Positions 24,140 through 32,454 are shown, counted from the stretch's first letter. The stretch is 56,757 bases of DNA from CAKXIK01 sp050947015 (GCA_050947015.1 JBMNVT010000015.1:1-56757), one strand, 5' to 3'. Program-made: numbers and translations. The notes: generated by a model not told the origin, from the letters alone.

Positions 24140-24211
24140 ATGAACATATTCGTAAAATATGGTCTTTTCATTTACCGCAGCTGCCAAAAGGAACGAATGT
24201 GTTTCTGTTGA
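24140..24211 (+). CDS. candidate metY leader peptide (23 aa)
   Basis: A perfect AGGAGG (24126-24131) lies 8 nt before this ATG. The 23-residue product starts MNIFVKYGLF and ends RSCQKERMCFC, with three Cys and two Met, the last codons being Met-Cys-Phe-Cys before TGA. It precedes metY, whose product makes homocysteine or cysteine, so ribosome stalling at Cys/Met codons could sense the end product. The stop region GTTGAC (24207-24212) can pair with GTCAAC just before the metY start. An overlapping 52-residue frame from the ATG at 24133 is less likely because it starts only one base after the Shine-Dalgarno. Experimental proof is absent. Confidence 0.45.
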   Translation: MNIFVKYGLFIYRSCQKERMCFC

Positions 24212-24278
24212 CGTTCACCCATTTTACCCGCAATCCGCCTGCCAAACATTATTTTTCATTTGAAAGGGAGTCAACATC

Positions 24279-25574
24279 ATGTCTGAACTGAAATCACGCA
24301 AACTGAAATTTGAAACGCTGCAGCTGCACGCCGGCCAGGAATCGCCCGACCTTGCCACCGACGCGCGGGCCGTCCCAATTTATCAGACCACTTCGTATGT
24401 TTTTCATAACAGCGAGCACGCCGCCGCCCGTTTTGGTTTGACGGATGCCGGCAATATTTACGGCCGGCTGACCAACCCGACCGAGGATGTTTTTGAGCAG
24501 CGCATTGCCGCTTTGGAAGGCGGTTCCGCCGCTTTGGCAGTTGCGTCGGGAGCCGCAGCGATCACTTATACGCTGCAGGCTTTGGCGCAAAACGGCAGCC
24601 ATATCGTTGCCCAGAAAACAATTTACGGCGGCACTTACAACCTTCTGGAACACACGCTGCCAAACTTCGGCATAACAGCAACCTTTGTGGACGCGCACCG
24701 CCCGGACGAAGTGGAGAACGCTATTCAGCCGAACACCCGCGCTGTTTATCTGGAAACACTGGGCAATCCAAACAGCGATATTCCGGACATCGACGCGATT
24801 GCAGCAATTGCGCACAAACATGGCTTGCCGCTCGTCGTCGACAATACCTTCGGCACACCTTACTGGATTCGCCCAATTGAACACGGCGCCGACATTGTTG
24901 TGCATTCCGCAACAAAATTCATCGGCGGCCACGGCACCACGCTTGGCGGCGTTATTGTCGATTCCGGTCATTTTGACTGGAAGGCTTCCGGCAATTATCC
25001 CGCCATCGCTGCGCCAAACCCAAGCTATCACGGCATTTCGTTTGCCGATGCTGCCGGTCCCGCCGCGTTTGTCACTTATATCCGCGCCATCCTTCTGCGC
25101 GACACCGGTGCAACACTTTCTCCTTTTGCGGCGTTTTTACTGCTGCAGGGAACGGAAACGCTGAGCCTGCGGCTTGACCGCCACGCAGAAAACACCAAAA
25201 AGGTCGTGGAATACCTGGCAAACCATCCTAAGGTGGAGCAGGTCAACCATCCCAGTCTGCCGGATCATCCGGATCACGCCCTGTACGAAAAGTATTTTCC
25301 CAACGGCGGAGCTTCCATTTTTACGTTCGAAATTAAAGGCGGCGTTGCGGAGGCGCACCGGTTTATCGACCACCTGCAGATTTTCTCCCTGCTCGCCAAC
25401 GTTGCTGACGTAAAGAGCCTTGTGATCCATCCTGCCACCACAACGCACAGTCAGCTCTCCGAATCAGAGCTTCTGGATCAGGGCATTAAGCCGAATACTA
25501 TCCGCCTCTCTATTGGCACCGAGCACATTGACGATATCTTAGAGGATTTGGAGCAGGCGTTCCGCGCGGTGTGA
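24279..25574 (+). CDS. metY: O-acetylhomoserine sulfhydrylase (MetY)
   Basis: A 431-residue PLP enzyme of the Cys/Met metabolism family (PF01053), O-acetylhomoserine aminocarboxypropyltransferase type, converting O-acetylhomoserine and sulfide to homocysteine. The start FETLQLHAGQ, the PIYQTTSYVF segment, YGRLTNPT, the cofactor-binding ETLGNP and VDNTF, and the Schiff-base Lys in HSATKFIGGHG are all in place. The inserted segments of the 430-residue MetY class, absent from the 380-residue MetB/MetC class, are present. GAAAGGGAG precedes the ATG. It appears monocistronic, with promoter, paired repeats and leader ORF before it and a terminator after it. Confidence 0.95.
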   Translation: MSELKSRKLKFETLQLHAGQESPDLATDARAVPIYQTTSYVFHNSEHAAARFGLTDAGNIYGRLTNPTEDVFEQRIAALEGGSAALAVASGAAAITYTLQALAQNGSHIVAQKTIYGGTYNLLEHTLPNFGITATFVDAHRPDEVENAIQPNTRAVYLETLGNPNSDIPDIDAIAAIAHKHGLPLVVDNTFGTPYWIRPIEHGADIVVHSATKFIGGHGTTLGGVIVDSGHFDWKASGNYPAIAAPNPSYHGISFADAAGPAAFVTYIRAILLRDTGATLSPFAAFLLLQGTETLSLRLDRHAENTKKVVEYLANHPKVEQVNHPSLPDHPDHALYEKYFPNGGASIFTFEIKGGVAEAHRFIDHLQIFSLLANVADVKSLVIHPATTTHSQLSESELLDQGIKPNTIRLSIGTEHIDDILEDLEQAFRAV

Positions 25575-25666
25575 AAAGGAAATACGGAAAAAGGCGGGCA
25601 GCGGACACAACCATAAAAGCGGCCTGCCAAACCGCAAAACAGAAGACATCAGAAAAAAGATTACAA

Positions 25667-25708
25667 AAAATACCTCCTGCGTAGTTTTTTTACGACAGGA
25701 GGTATTTT
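25667..25708. terminator. bidirectional terminator
   Basis: AAAATACCTCCTG (25667-25679) and CAGGAGGTATTTT (25696-25708) form a 13-bp stem between convergent metY and the SGNH hydrolase gene. Confidence 0.88.
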
Positions 25709-25721
25709 GCGTCCGGTTCTG

Positions 25722-26429
25722 TTAAACAGCCAACTCGGTTTGCGTGTGGCAGCGAAGGAAATCGTCAAAAACCTCCGCCATCAGCCGGTGCCCCTTTTCA
25801 TTTGGGTGCATTCCGTCATCACAAATCATGTTTTCATAATTCTTTGTCGTCAAAAAAGCTCCGCGTACATCAATCAATTCACATTGATTGCGGATTGCAA
25901 GCTCCGCAACCGAATCGGAATAATTTTCCTGCCAACGGTAAATCGCGAACGCGTTTCCCAGCCAATGAAGAATGTTCCGCGCGTTCTGCCCTCGGCAGAT
26001 CGTTTTGAAAAAACGGCGGTAATCCAGCGGCGGTAGTGTCATCAGCAGCGGTTTCAGACCGTTCTGGCGCGTTTCGTCAATCATCAACTGCATTTCGTGC
26101 ATGAACTGAGCCATTGGCGTAACCGGAAGATGCGTTTCGTCGGGCGCTTCGGAAATTTTTTCCCAGTCAAAGTTGCAGTCGTTTCCGCCGTATTCAATTA
26201 ACACTGCGTCTGCCTGCACACCCTTTGCGAGGTCGGCATGCACAATGGAACGCCCTTTGACCGAGGTGCAGCCAAACCGCGAACGGTTGGTCAGCTGAAT
26301 TTTATTTTTTTGAGAAAACAATGCGCCGCAGTTGTTTTCCAACACATGGTATTTTCCGTCTTCGCCAAGCGCGACCCCCTTTAAAATAGAATCGCCCCAA
26401 ACTGTAATCTTCTGAATTGTTTGTTCCAT
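25722..26429 (-). CDS. SGNH/GDSL-family hydrolase
   Basis: A 235-residue SGNH hydrolase (GDSL-like lipase/acylhydrolase). Block I is WGDSILKG near residue 10 with the nucleophile Ser, block III is YGGNDCNF near residue 79, and block V is DGMHPNEKGH near residue 215 with the catalytic Asp and His. No signal peptide is seen, so it acts in the cytoplasm, probably as an esterase or deacetylase on small or carbohydrate substrates; the substrate is not identifiable. A near-consensus promoter lies upstream and the gene is transcribed alone. Confidence 0.85.
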   Translation of the reverse strand: MEQTIQKITVWGDSILKGVALGEDGKYHVLENNCGALFSQKNKIQLTNRSRFGCTSVKGRSIVHADLAKGVQADAVLIEYGGNDCNFDWEKISEAPDETHLPVTPMAQFMHEMQLMIDETRQNGLKPLLMTLPPLDYRRFFKTICRGQNARNILHWLGNAFAIYRWQENYSDSVAELAIRNQCELIDVRGAFLTTKNYENMICDDGMHPNEKGHRLMAEVFDDFLRCHTQTELAV

Positions 26430-26500
26430 AATAATCGCCTTTCATTCACAATGCATTCATAATCTATTCACAAAGAACATTTTATCTGGTTTTTAATACT

Positions 26501-26529
26501 ATATTAACCTTTTGCTATTATTATGTCAA
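26501..26529 (-). promoter_or_regulatory. sigma-A promoter of the SGNH hydrolase gene
   Basis: On the minus strand TTGACA (26529-26524) and TAATAT (26506-26501) are 17 nt apart. Confidence 0.78.
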
Positions 26530-26546
26530 TGCTTTTTTGAAATATG

Positions 26547-26575
26547 TTGTTCTTTTTTTTCTTTTGTGATAAAAT
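26547..26575 (+). promoter_or_regulatory. probable promoter of the DUF1836 gene
   Basis: TTGTTC (26547-26552) and TAAAAT (26570-26575), 17-nt spacer that is almost all T. Divergent from the SGNH promoter, with 17 nt between the two -35 boxes. Confidence 0.5.
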
Positions 26576-26642
26576 AAATTAAAAATTGAGCGCGGAACAG
26601 CCATACGGCGCGGCTGCGCTTTTTGAGAAAGGTCGTTGCGGC

Positions 26643-27308
26643 ATGGAAAGCAAATGGGAAATCATTCAGTCATGGGCGCAGAGCGTGGAAAACTATTCGC
26701 CGCTGCCGTGGGACAGGATGCCGGAAATTGAACTTTATATGGACCAGGTCATTACTTATATGGAAAAACAGCTCTCATTCTACCGGCGCAATGAACAAAG
26801 CAAGATGTTGACGCCGAGTATGATTAACAATTATGTAAAGGATGCTCTGCTGCCGCGACCCGACCGCAAAAAATATTCCCGCGAGCATCTGGCTTCGCTG
26901 ATGATGATCTGCCTGCTCAAGCCGATTCTCTCGATCCCGGACATTCAGCTGCTCAACAGCAACCTGCGCCGCAGCGGCACCCCAGAGGAAGTTTATACCC
27001 GATTTGTTTCTTCGCAGGACGATGCGCTTAAAAATGTGGCGTCCCGCCTGCTGAAAAGCAAAAATGAGCGCTCGGCAGACGAAGACCTTCATACGCTTGC
27101 CATGCAGCTGACTTTAGAGGCTAACGCCTGCCGTATTGCGGCTGAAAAAATTCTGGAGTTTCTGGAGCAGCCAGAAACTTCACCAAAAGAACAAAACAAA
27201 GACAAAGGCAAGGCCAAAGCGGAGGAAGCTCTTTCTTCAACAAAACCTGCCGAAAAGGCAGACGCGCAGCCGGAAAATGATTTGCCGGCGGAATCATCTG
27301 CAAAATAA
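26643..27308 (+). CDS. DUF1836 domain protein, putative transcription regulator
   Basis: A 221-residue protein with a DUF1836 domain (about residues 40-150). The stretch MLTPSMINNYVKDALLPRP then KKYSREHLA resembles a MerR-like winged helix-turn-helix, so DNA binding is likely; target unknown. The C-terminal 50 residues are low-complexity, rich in Lys, Glu, Ala and Ser, probably disordered. The start at 26643 (MESKWEII) is chosen; GAAAGG stands 12 nt upstream. It is divergent from the SGNH hydrolase gene, which it might control, an inference from position only. Confidence 0.75.
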   Translation: MESKWEIIQSWAQSVENYSPLPWDRMPEIELYMDQVITYMEKQLSFYRRNEQSKMLTPSMINNYVKDALLPRPDRKKYSREHLASLMMICLLKPILSIPDIQLLNSNLRRSGTPEEVYTRFVSSQDDALKNVASRLLKSKNERSADEDLHTLAMQLTLEANACRIAAEKILEFLEQPETSPKEQNKDKGKAKAEEALSSTKPAEKADAQPENDLPAESSAK

Positions 27309-27374
27309 AAAAGCACAACATGAGGCAAACTGCGAACGAAAATTCGCAAGCCCCTTGTGTTGTGCTTTTCTTTT
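27308..27374. terminator. bidirectional terminator
   Basis: AAAAGCACAACA (27309-27320) pairs with TGTTGTGCTTTT (27358-27369), with an inner TGCGAA/TTCGCA hairpin; A- and T-runs flank it. It separates the convergent DUF1836 and feoB genes. Confidence 0.8.
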
Positions 27375-27381
27375 GCAAATT

Positions 27382-29514
27382 CTACACCGCTCCGCAAAGT
27401 CTTGCTGCCAGCGTGATGAGAAAACAAATCGCCATGCCGCAAACGGTGGGAATCGCGATGGCGGCGAGAGTCCACTTCCAGCTGCCGCTTTCCTTGCGGA
27501 TCGTCAGGCATGTGGTGGAGCAAGGCCAGTGCATCAGTGAGAAAATCAAGGTGCACAGCGCAGTCAGCCAGGTCCATCCGTTTGCCGTAAACAGCCGATA
27601 CATTTCTGCGTTTTCAAGAGACAGAATCGTCCCCTGTGAAAGGTATGCCATAATCGCAATCGGGATAACAATTTCATTTGCCGGAAAGCCTAGAATAAAC
27701 GCGAGCAAAAGAACACCGTCCAACCCGATCCAGCGGGCAAACGGATCCAGCGCGCCGGAACAGACTGCAAGCAGCGTCTGACCGCCTGCGGTGACGTTGG
27801 CAAGCAGCCAGATGAGCGCTCCCGCCGGCGCGGCAACCACCGCCGCACGGCCAAGCACGAACAGCGTTCTGTCACAGATGGAGCGCACGATTACGCGGCC
27901 AATCTGCGGACGCCGATAGGGCGGGAGTTCCAGCGCAAATGAAGACGCCTGACCGCGAAGAATCGTTTTGGAAAGCAGCCAGGAAACAACCAGCGTTGCC
28001 GCCACACCGAGCAAAATGACCGCTGTCAGGATCAGCGCTGAAACCAGCGTGCCGCCTGCAGCATTGAAGAAGATGGAAATAATTGCGATCATCGTCGGGA
28101 AACGACCGTTGCAGGGCACAAAATTGTTGGTCAGCATGGCAATCAGCCTTTCCCGCGGGGAATCGATGATCCGGCAGCCGACCACACCGGCCGCATTGCA
28201 GCCAAACCCCATGCACATGGTCAGCGCCTGTTTGCCGCAGGCGTTCGCTCTGTGAAAGCCGCGATCGAGATTAAACGCCACACGCGGCAGATATCCGAGA
28301 TCCTCCAGCAGAGTAAACAAGGGGAAAAAGATCGCCATCGGCGGCAGCATAACCGATACCACCCAAGCCAGCACACGGTAAACGCCGTCTGCCAGCAGCC
28401 CGCAAAGCCATTCCGGCGCGGCAAGCCAATGCAGCAGATCGCCAAACCGCTCACCCAGCCAGAACAGTCCTGTGGAAAGCAGCTGCGAAGGATAATTTGC
28501 CCCGACGATCGTCAACCAGAAAATGCCCAGCAGCAGCAACACCATCACCGGTGCTCCCGTCCAGCGTCCGGTCAGGATTCTGTCAATTTTTCTGTCCCGC
28601 GCGGCATAATTGACCCGGTCAAACGTCACGCAGTCACCGCAAAGGTCTTCCGCGTCGAGCACCAGACAGGAAACAATGTTATCGCGCAGCTTTTCTTCCG
28701 TATACCCTTCGGAAAAAAGCTGTTCCCTTGCCTGCCTCAGAACAGGAGCGACCTCCGCTGCCTCTTCCGGTTGATACCCCAGAAATCTGCCAAGCGAACG
28801 AAGCAGCTCCGTCTCGTTTTCCAACAGCCGCAGCGCAGCCCACCGCGGAGAAATTCGTCCGTTCAGCAGCGGCTCCAGCACGGGCTGCAAAAGATCGAGC
28901 GCCTCTTCAATTGGGCGAAGATACCTTGTACGGTGGACGCCATTGGGGTTTGGCAGCTGCGCCAAAGCCTCTGTCAGCTCCGACAGTCCCCTCCCCCCCT
29001 GCCGGGCTGCCGCCGCAATCACCGGCACCCCAAGCTTTTGCGAAAGCGCCGCGGTATCCACACGAATTCCTTTTTTCTCCGCTTCATCCATCAGGTTGAC
29101 GCAAACCACCGTGTTCGGCGTGATCTCCAATACCTGCAGCACCAAATTCATATTGCGTTCCAAACAAGTTGCATCGCAAACCACCGCTGCCCCATCGGCG
29201 CCGCCAAAACAGATAAAGTCCCGCGCAACGGTTTCCTCTTCGGAATGTGAAAGCAAAGAGTACGTCCCGGGCAAATCGACCAGCACAAACCCTTTTCCCG
29301 CCCGTTCGCACCGCCCCTGCGCATTGCTGACGGTTTTGCCCGGCCAATTTCCCGTGTGCTGATTCATCCCGGTCAGGCTGTTGAATACCGTGCTTTTCCC
29401 AACGTTTGGATTACCGGCCAGAGCAATGACGCAATCCTCCGGCGTCTCTCTGTGAATGATCAGTCCGCCGTCCAGCGCGCCGAGCCCAGTCGCGCTTGCA
29501 GTTAATCCCACCAC
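27382..29514 (-). CDS. feoB: ferrous iron transporter B
   Basis: A 710-residue FeoB, the main Fe(II) importer of the cell membrane under anaerobic conditions. The N-terminal G domain has GNPNVGKST (near residue 33), DLPGTYSL (near 78) and NLMD (near 139); the helical GDI-like domain follows to about residue 270. The membrane part holds two Gate motifs, including the Cys-containing MGFGCNAAGV near residue 435. Translation starts at GTG, with GGAGGGGG 6 nt upstream. It lies 143 nt after feoA, with a hairpin between. Confidence 0.96.
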   Translation of the reverse strand: MVGLTASATGLGALDGGLIIHRETPEDCVIALAGNPNVGKSTVFNSLTGMNQHTGNWPGKTVSNAQGRCERAGKGFVLVDLPGTYSLLSHSEEETVARDFICFGGADGAAVVCDATCLERNMNLVLQVLEITPNTVVCVNLMDEAEKKGIRVDTAALSQKLGVPVIAAAARQGGRGLSELTEALAQLPNPNGVHRTRYLRPIEEALDLLQPVLEPLLNGRISPRWAALRLLENETELLRSLGRFLGYQPEEAAEVAPVLRQAREQLFSEGYTEEKLRDNIVSCLVLDAEDLCGDCVTFDRVNYAARDRKIDRILTGRWTGAPVMVLLLLGIFWLTIVGANYPSQLLSTGLFWLGERFGDLLHWLAAPEWLCGLLADGVYRVLAWVVSVMLPPMAIFFPLFTLLEDLGYLPRVAFNLDRGFHRANACGKQALTMCMGFGCNAAGVVGCRIIDSPRERLIAMLTNNFVPCNGRFPTMIAIISIFFNAAGGTLVSALILTAVILLGVAATLVVSWLLSKTILRGQASSFALELPPYRRPQIGRVIVRSICDRTLFVLGRAAVVAAPAGALIWLLANVTAGGQTLLAVCSGALDPFARWIGLDGVLLLAFILGFPANEIVIPIAIMAYLSQGTILSLENAEMYRLFTANGWTWLTALCTLIFSLMHWPCSTTCLTIRKESGSWKWTLAAIAIPTVCGMAICFLITLAARLCGAV

Positions 29515-29530
29515 TCAATTCCCCCTCCGG

Positions 29531-29562
29531 AAAAAATGTGTCCGCCGGCAATGCTGGCGGAC
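29531..29562 (-). terminator. hairpin with T-run between feoA and feoB
   Basis: On the minus strand GTCCGCC and GGCGGAC form a 7-bp stem around a 9-nt loop, followed by ACATTTTTT and then at once by the feoB ribosome site. It may lower transcription into feoB relative to feoA or protect the feoB message end. Confidence 0.5.
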
Positions 29563-29657
29563 GATGCATGATATAATTTTATACGAATCGGAAAGCAGCC
29601 TCAGCACTGAAAACAGAAAAAATTTGATTTCTGCGATATCAAACTGTCATGATTACT

Positions 29658-29912
29658 TTACGACGGAAGGGTGTGACCGCCGCGAACCAGGATTTTTTCG
29701 GAATCCTCCGCTCTCAGCGCAATCACCGCGCCGCGGATCAGGTACGCGACCGGGTCGCCCGAAGGGCTTTTCTGCAGGCATTCCACCCGGGTTCCCTCAA
29801 TCAGTCCGATATCCTGCAGCCTGCGCCGCATCACGCATCCGGAATCCAGTGCCTCAACCCTTGCCCATTCGCCTTCATATAATCGATTCAATGGAATCGT
29901 ATTTTCATTCAT
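29658..29912 (-). CDS. feoA: FeoA-family protein
   Basis: An 84-residue FeoA (PF04023), a small SH3-like cytoplasmic protein needed for FeoB activity. MRRRLQDIGLIEGTRVECLQ and DPVAYLIRGAVIALR are the two conserved halves. GGAGG lies 9 nt before the ATG at 29912. It precedes feoB on the minus strand and is divergent from the DtxR-type regulator gene. Confidence 0.93.
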   Translation of the reverse strand: MNENTIPLNRLYEGEWARVEALDSGCVMRRRLQDIGLIEGTRVECLQKSPSGDPVAYLIRGAVIALRAEDSEKILVRGGHTLPS

Positions 29913-30039
29913 ATCCGGAATCCTCCCTCAATATGATAAAACGGGCGGTGTTTCTCCGCTCCAATCTTGTTTCCTTGTTCCAACATATGCCGCGGAATTC
30001 GGGATGATACTGCTTTTTTACCGCGAGAGGGGGTACGAA

Positions 30040-30510
30040 ATGTGTCCAAAGGAAAGCGATTTTTACACTGCTGCCGGATATCGCAGTAAAAGCCATCATC
30101 TTTTGACAGAATCGATGGAGGACTACCTTGAAATGATTTTTCGTCTTTCGCTGTCAGAAGGCTTTGCACGGGTAAACGAGCTGGCCGCGCGGCTCAACGT
30201 TACACCGTCCTCCTCTTCCAAGATGGCAGCTGTTCTGCGGGAAAACGGGCTGGTTGAGTTTGAAAAATATGGCGTGATCCGCCTGACGGACGGGGGAAAA
30301 CAGCGCGGAGAATGGCTTTTGCACCGTCATCAGGTGCTGGTGCAATTTTTCGGCGCTCTCGGCGATCAGGAACACGCGCTCGACCTTGCCGAACAGGTGG
30401 AACACTTTTTACCGGAGGAAACCGTGCGCCAGCTCAATGCGCTGACTACCTTCATGGAGCAAAACGGCTGGGCGCCGGAAAGTTCAGCGGATTCTTCCTC
30501 TGCAGAATAA
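30040..30510 (+). CDS. DtxR/MntR-family metal-dependent regulator
   Basis: A 156-residue repressor of the DtxR family. The winged helix covers about residues 26-85, with TESMEDYLEMIFRL at its start (metal-site Asp and Glu) and RVNELAARLNVTPSSSSKMA as recognition helix. The dimerisation helix has HRHQVLVQFF and EHALDLAEQVEH, supplying the His and Glu ligands of MntR-like proteins. There is no SH3 domain, so it is of MntR length. The start at 30040 has GAGGGGG upstream. Its divergence from feoAB suggests it represses feoAB when Fe(II) or Mn(II) is plentiful. Confidence 0.88.
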   Translation: MCPKESDFYTAAGYRSKSHHLLTESMEDYLEMIFRLSLSEGFARVNELAARLNVTPSSSSKMAAVLRENGLVEFEKYGVIRLTDGGKQRGEWLLHRHQVLVQFFGALGDQEHALDLAEQVEHFLPEETVRQLNALTTFMEQNGWAPESSADSSSAE

Positions 30511-30568
30511 TTGCCTATAGAAAAAAAAATTCCACCGCACAAATGCGCGGTTGTCGTAAAACAGTTTT

Positions 30569-30600
30569 AGTCCCGGCAGAAAGATCTGCCGGGACTGTTC
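30569..30600 (+). terminator. probable terminator of the DtxR gene
   Basis: AGTCCCGGCAG (30569-30579) and CTGCCGGGACT (30586-30596) make an 11-bp perfect stem around AAAGAT, followed by GTTCTTG. The T-run is poor. Confidence 0.55.
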
Positions 30601-30663
30601 TTGTATATATTGCAGCCACATGATAGAATAGAAAAACAGACCAATAAACTTGAATTTGACGAG

Positions 30664-31164
30664 ATGAGTAAAATGATTATAAGACGATTCAAAAACGAAG
30701 ATGCCATTGAACTTGCGAACGTAATTGCTAAAACCTTGCGAACAACAAATATCAAAGATTACTCACCTGAATATATTGAAAATGATATTCGTTTTTTGAC
30801 TGCTGAGAAGTTGATTGAGCGCTCGAATTGGACTAATTTGTATGTTGTTTGCGATGATAATGTACTTATCGGTTGTGGCGCAATCGGTCCATACTGGGGC
30901 AAAGATGATGAAAGCAGTTTATTCACAATATTTGTACTTCCAAAATACCAGGGAAAAGGAGTCGGACGAAAAATAATCGAAACTTTGGAGCAGGATGCGT
31001 ATTTCTTAAGGGCAAAACGCATTGAAATCCCATCATCTATCACAGCAGTAGGGTTTTATCGAAAAATGGGTTATGAATATAAAAATGGTATTGCTGAATT
31101 AGATGACGAGAAACTCTACCGCTTAGAAAAATTTAGATACATTCCAGTTTGTCGAACAGATTAA
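30664..31164 (+). CDS. GNAT-family N-acetyltransferase
   Basis: A 166-residue acetyltransferase of the GNAT fold (PF00583). Motif A reads VLPKYQGKGVGRKII near residue 95, which binds acetyl-CoA pyrophosphate, and SITAVGFYRKMGYEY near residue 128 is motif B. Substrate unknown. The gene is clearly richer in A and T than its neighbours and is followed at once by a hairpin-rich repeat, which suggests recent acquisition. The start at 30664 or 30673 is uncertain because the ribosome site is weak (GACGAG). Confidence 0.82.
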   Translation: MSKMIIRRFKNEDAIELANVIAKTLRTTNIKDYSPEYIENDIRFLTAEKLIERSNWTNLYVVCDDNVLIGCGAIGPYWGKDDESSLFTIFVLPKYQGKGVGRKIIETLEQDAYFLRAKRIEIPSSITAVGFYRKMGYEYKNGIAELDDEKLYRLEKFRYIPVCRTD

Positions 31165-31223
31165 AGAGCGCACTTCTATACACCGTTCGGTGTGGTGCGT
31201 AATCTGCGGTGTTGCACCGCAAC

Positions 31224-31325
31224 AAAGCCTCCCCCTGTGTAAGGGGAGGTGCCCCGCAGGGGCAGAGGGGTTGTCAATCCCTCAGTCAGCTTCGCTGACA
31301 GCTCCCTTTGCACAAGGGAGCCTTT
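31224..31325. repeat. 102-bp hairpin-rich MITE/REP-like element
   Basis: The ends AAAGCCTCCC and GGGAGCCTTT are inverted repeats with one mismatch. Inside are four successive hairpins: CCTCCCC/GGGGAGG, TGCCCC/GGGGCA, GTCAGC/GCTGAC and GCTCCCTT/AAGGGAGC. Elements of this style and wording are common in gut Clostridia genomes from memory; only one copy lies in this window. Two further hairpins just before it (31168-31200 and 31206-31220) may belong to it. No ORF is encoded. Confidence 0.75.
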
Positions 31326-31346
31326 CTTAATCCGACATACATACAA

Positions 31347-31384
31347 AAACCGACCTATGATCGTAACCATAGGTCGGTTTAACT
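31347..31384. terminator. bidirectional terminator
   Basis: AAACCGACCTATG (31347-31359) pairs with CATAGGTCGGTTT (31368-31380) around an 8-nt loop; it follows the repeat element and also serves ddl on the minus strand. Confidence 0.85.
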
Positions 31385-31437
31385 GTTTTATGAACAACTC
31401 CGCTAAGGCCGGTTGGCTTCTGTGCGGGGATTTTATG

Positions 31438-32454
31438 TCACCCGCGTGCAATGATATCGCAAAGTTCAAGATATGAAATTCCCACTGCCGCGGCTTCCTG
31501 CGGCAATAGACTGGTTGGGGTCATGCCCGGCAACGTATTAGCTTCCAAACAAAACGCACGGTTTTCCCTGTCCAAGATAAAATCAACTCTTGAATAAAAG
31601 CCTAATCGTAACGCTTTGTGAACCGCTTGAGCCGCGTCCTGCAGCTGTTTTTGAATCGGTTCTGTAATATCTGCCGGGCAAATCTCCCGTGTCAACCCTT
31701 TTTGGTATTTATTTTTGTAATCGTAAAATCCCTTTAAGGGCTGTATTTCTATTGGCGGCAGAGCTCTGCCGCCCAAAATGCCGACTGAAAATTCCCGCCC
31801 CTCAATCTTCTTTTCAATCATGATTGAGTCCTCATATTTTTGCGCGCTTACAATTGCAGCATGAAGCTCCGAGTCATTTTCAACAATGGTAACTCCTATG
31901 CTGGATCCACAGCTGCATGGCTTAACAACACATGGATATGTGACATTGCTCCAGCCATTGGGCTCTCTCAGATCCACACGAACCCAATCTGCCGTCAGAA
32001 TTCCGCTTTCCTTCATCAATCTTTTGGAAATGTCTTTATCCATCGCAAGTAAGCTTCCTATATACCCCGTACCGGTATAACGGATTCCGTGCAAGTCGAA
32101 AGCAGCTTGTAGCTGTCCGTTTTCGCCGGCCGCGCCATGCAAAGCCAAAAACACAACGTCCGCTTTTTTGCAAAAATCAATCACTTCTTCTCCGATTAAA
32201 CATTCATCGAATTTGCTAGAAGCCCTGATTGCGCCCAGATTCGGTTCCTGTTCAGGAATCGCATAGGAATATCGATATGCAGACTTTTTATTCCGATAGA
32301 TTGGCTCTATCTCTTTGTTGTTTTTCCCGAGATATAAGTCTAATAGCATCACATCATGGCCGTTTTCGATCAGTGCATTTGATATCAGCGCCCCGGATGA
32401 AAGGGAAACATCTCTTTCCGGACTCAGTCCGCCCGCCAAAACCACTATTTTCAT
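31438..32454 (-). CDS. ddl: D-alanine--D-alanine ligase
   Basis: A 338-residue ATP-grasp ligase joining two D-Ala for peptidoglycan precursors. LAGGLSPERDVSLSSG is the N-terminal motif, ALHGAAGENGQLQ and the CSCGSSIGV loop bind substrate, EKKIEGREFSVGILG binds ATP, and DFILDRENRAFCLEANTLPGMTPTSLLPQ is the C-terminal metal and substrate site. The omega loop FYDYKNKY keeps the Tyr typical of D-Ala-D-Ala enzymes rather than the changes seen in VanA-type D-Ala-D-Lac ligases. GGAGG precedes the ATG. It is AT-richer than the neighbours and lies next to the repeat element. Confidence 0.93.
   Translation of the reverse strand: MKIVVLAGGLSPERDVSLSSGALISNALIENGHDVMLLDLYLGKNNKEIEPIYRNKKSAYRYSYAIPEQEPNLGAIRASSKFDECLIGEEVIDFCKKADVVFLALHGAAGENGQLQAAFDLHGIRYTGTGYIGSLLAMDKDISKRLMKESGILTADWVRVDLREPNGWSNVTYPCVVKPCSCGSSIGVTIVENDSELHAAIVSAQKYEDSIMIEKKIEGREFSVGILGGRALPPIEIQPLKGFYDYKNKYQKGLTREICPADITEPIQKQLQDAAQAVHKALRLGFYSRVDFILDRENRAFCLEANTLPGMTPTSLLPQEAAAVGISYLELCDIIARG

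Noticed and set aside
24133..24291. 52-residue frame overlapping the metY leader and start
   Set aside because: Its ATG begins one base after the AGGAGG box, too close for initiation; the frame starting at 24140 has an 8-nt spacer.
29658..30510. classical DtxR or MntR operator between feoA and the regulator gene
   Set aside because: No TTAGGTTA-type or TTTGCCT-type palindrome could be found in 29913-30039.
31438..32454. VanA-type D-Ala-D-Lac ligase for the ATP-grasp gene
   Set aside because: The omega loop keeps the FYDYKNKY pattern of D-Ala-D-Ala ligases, and no vanH or vanX homologue lies next to it.
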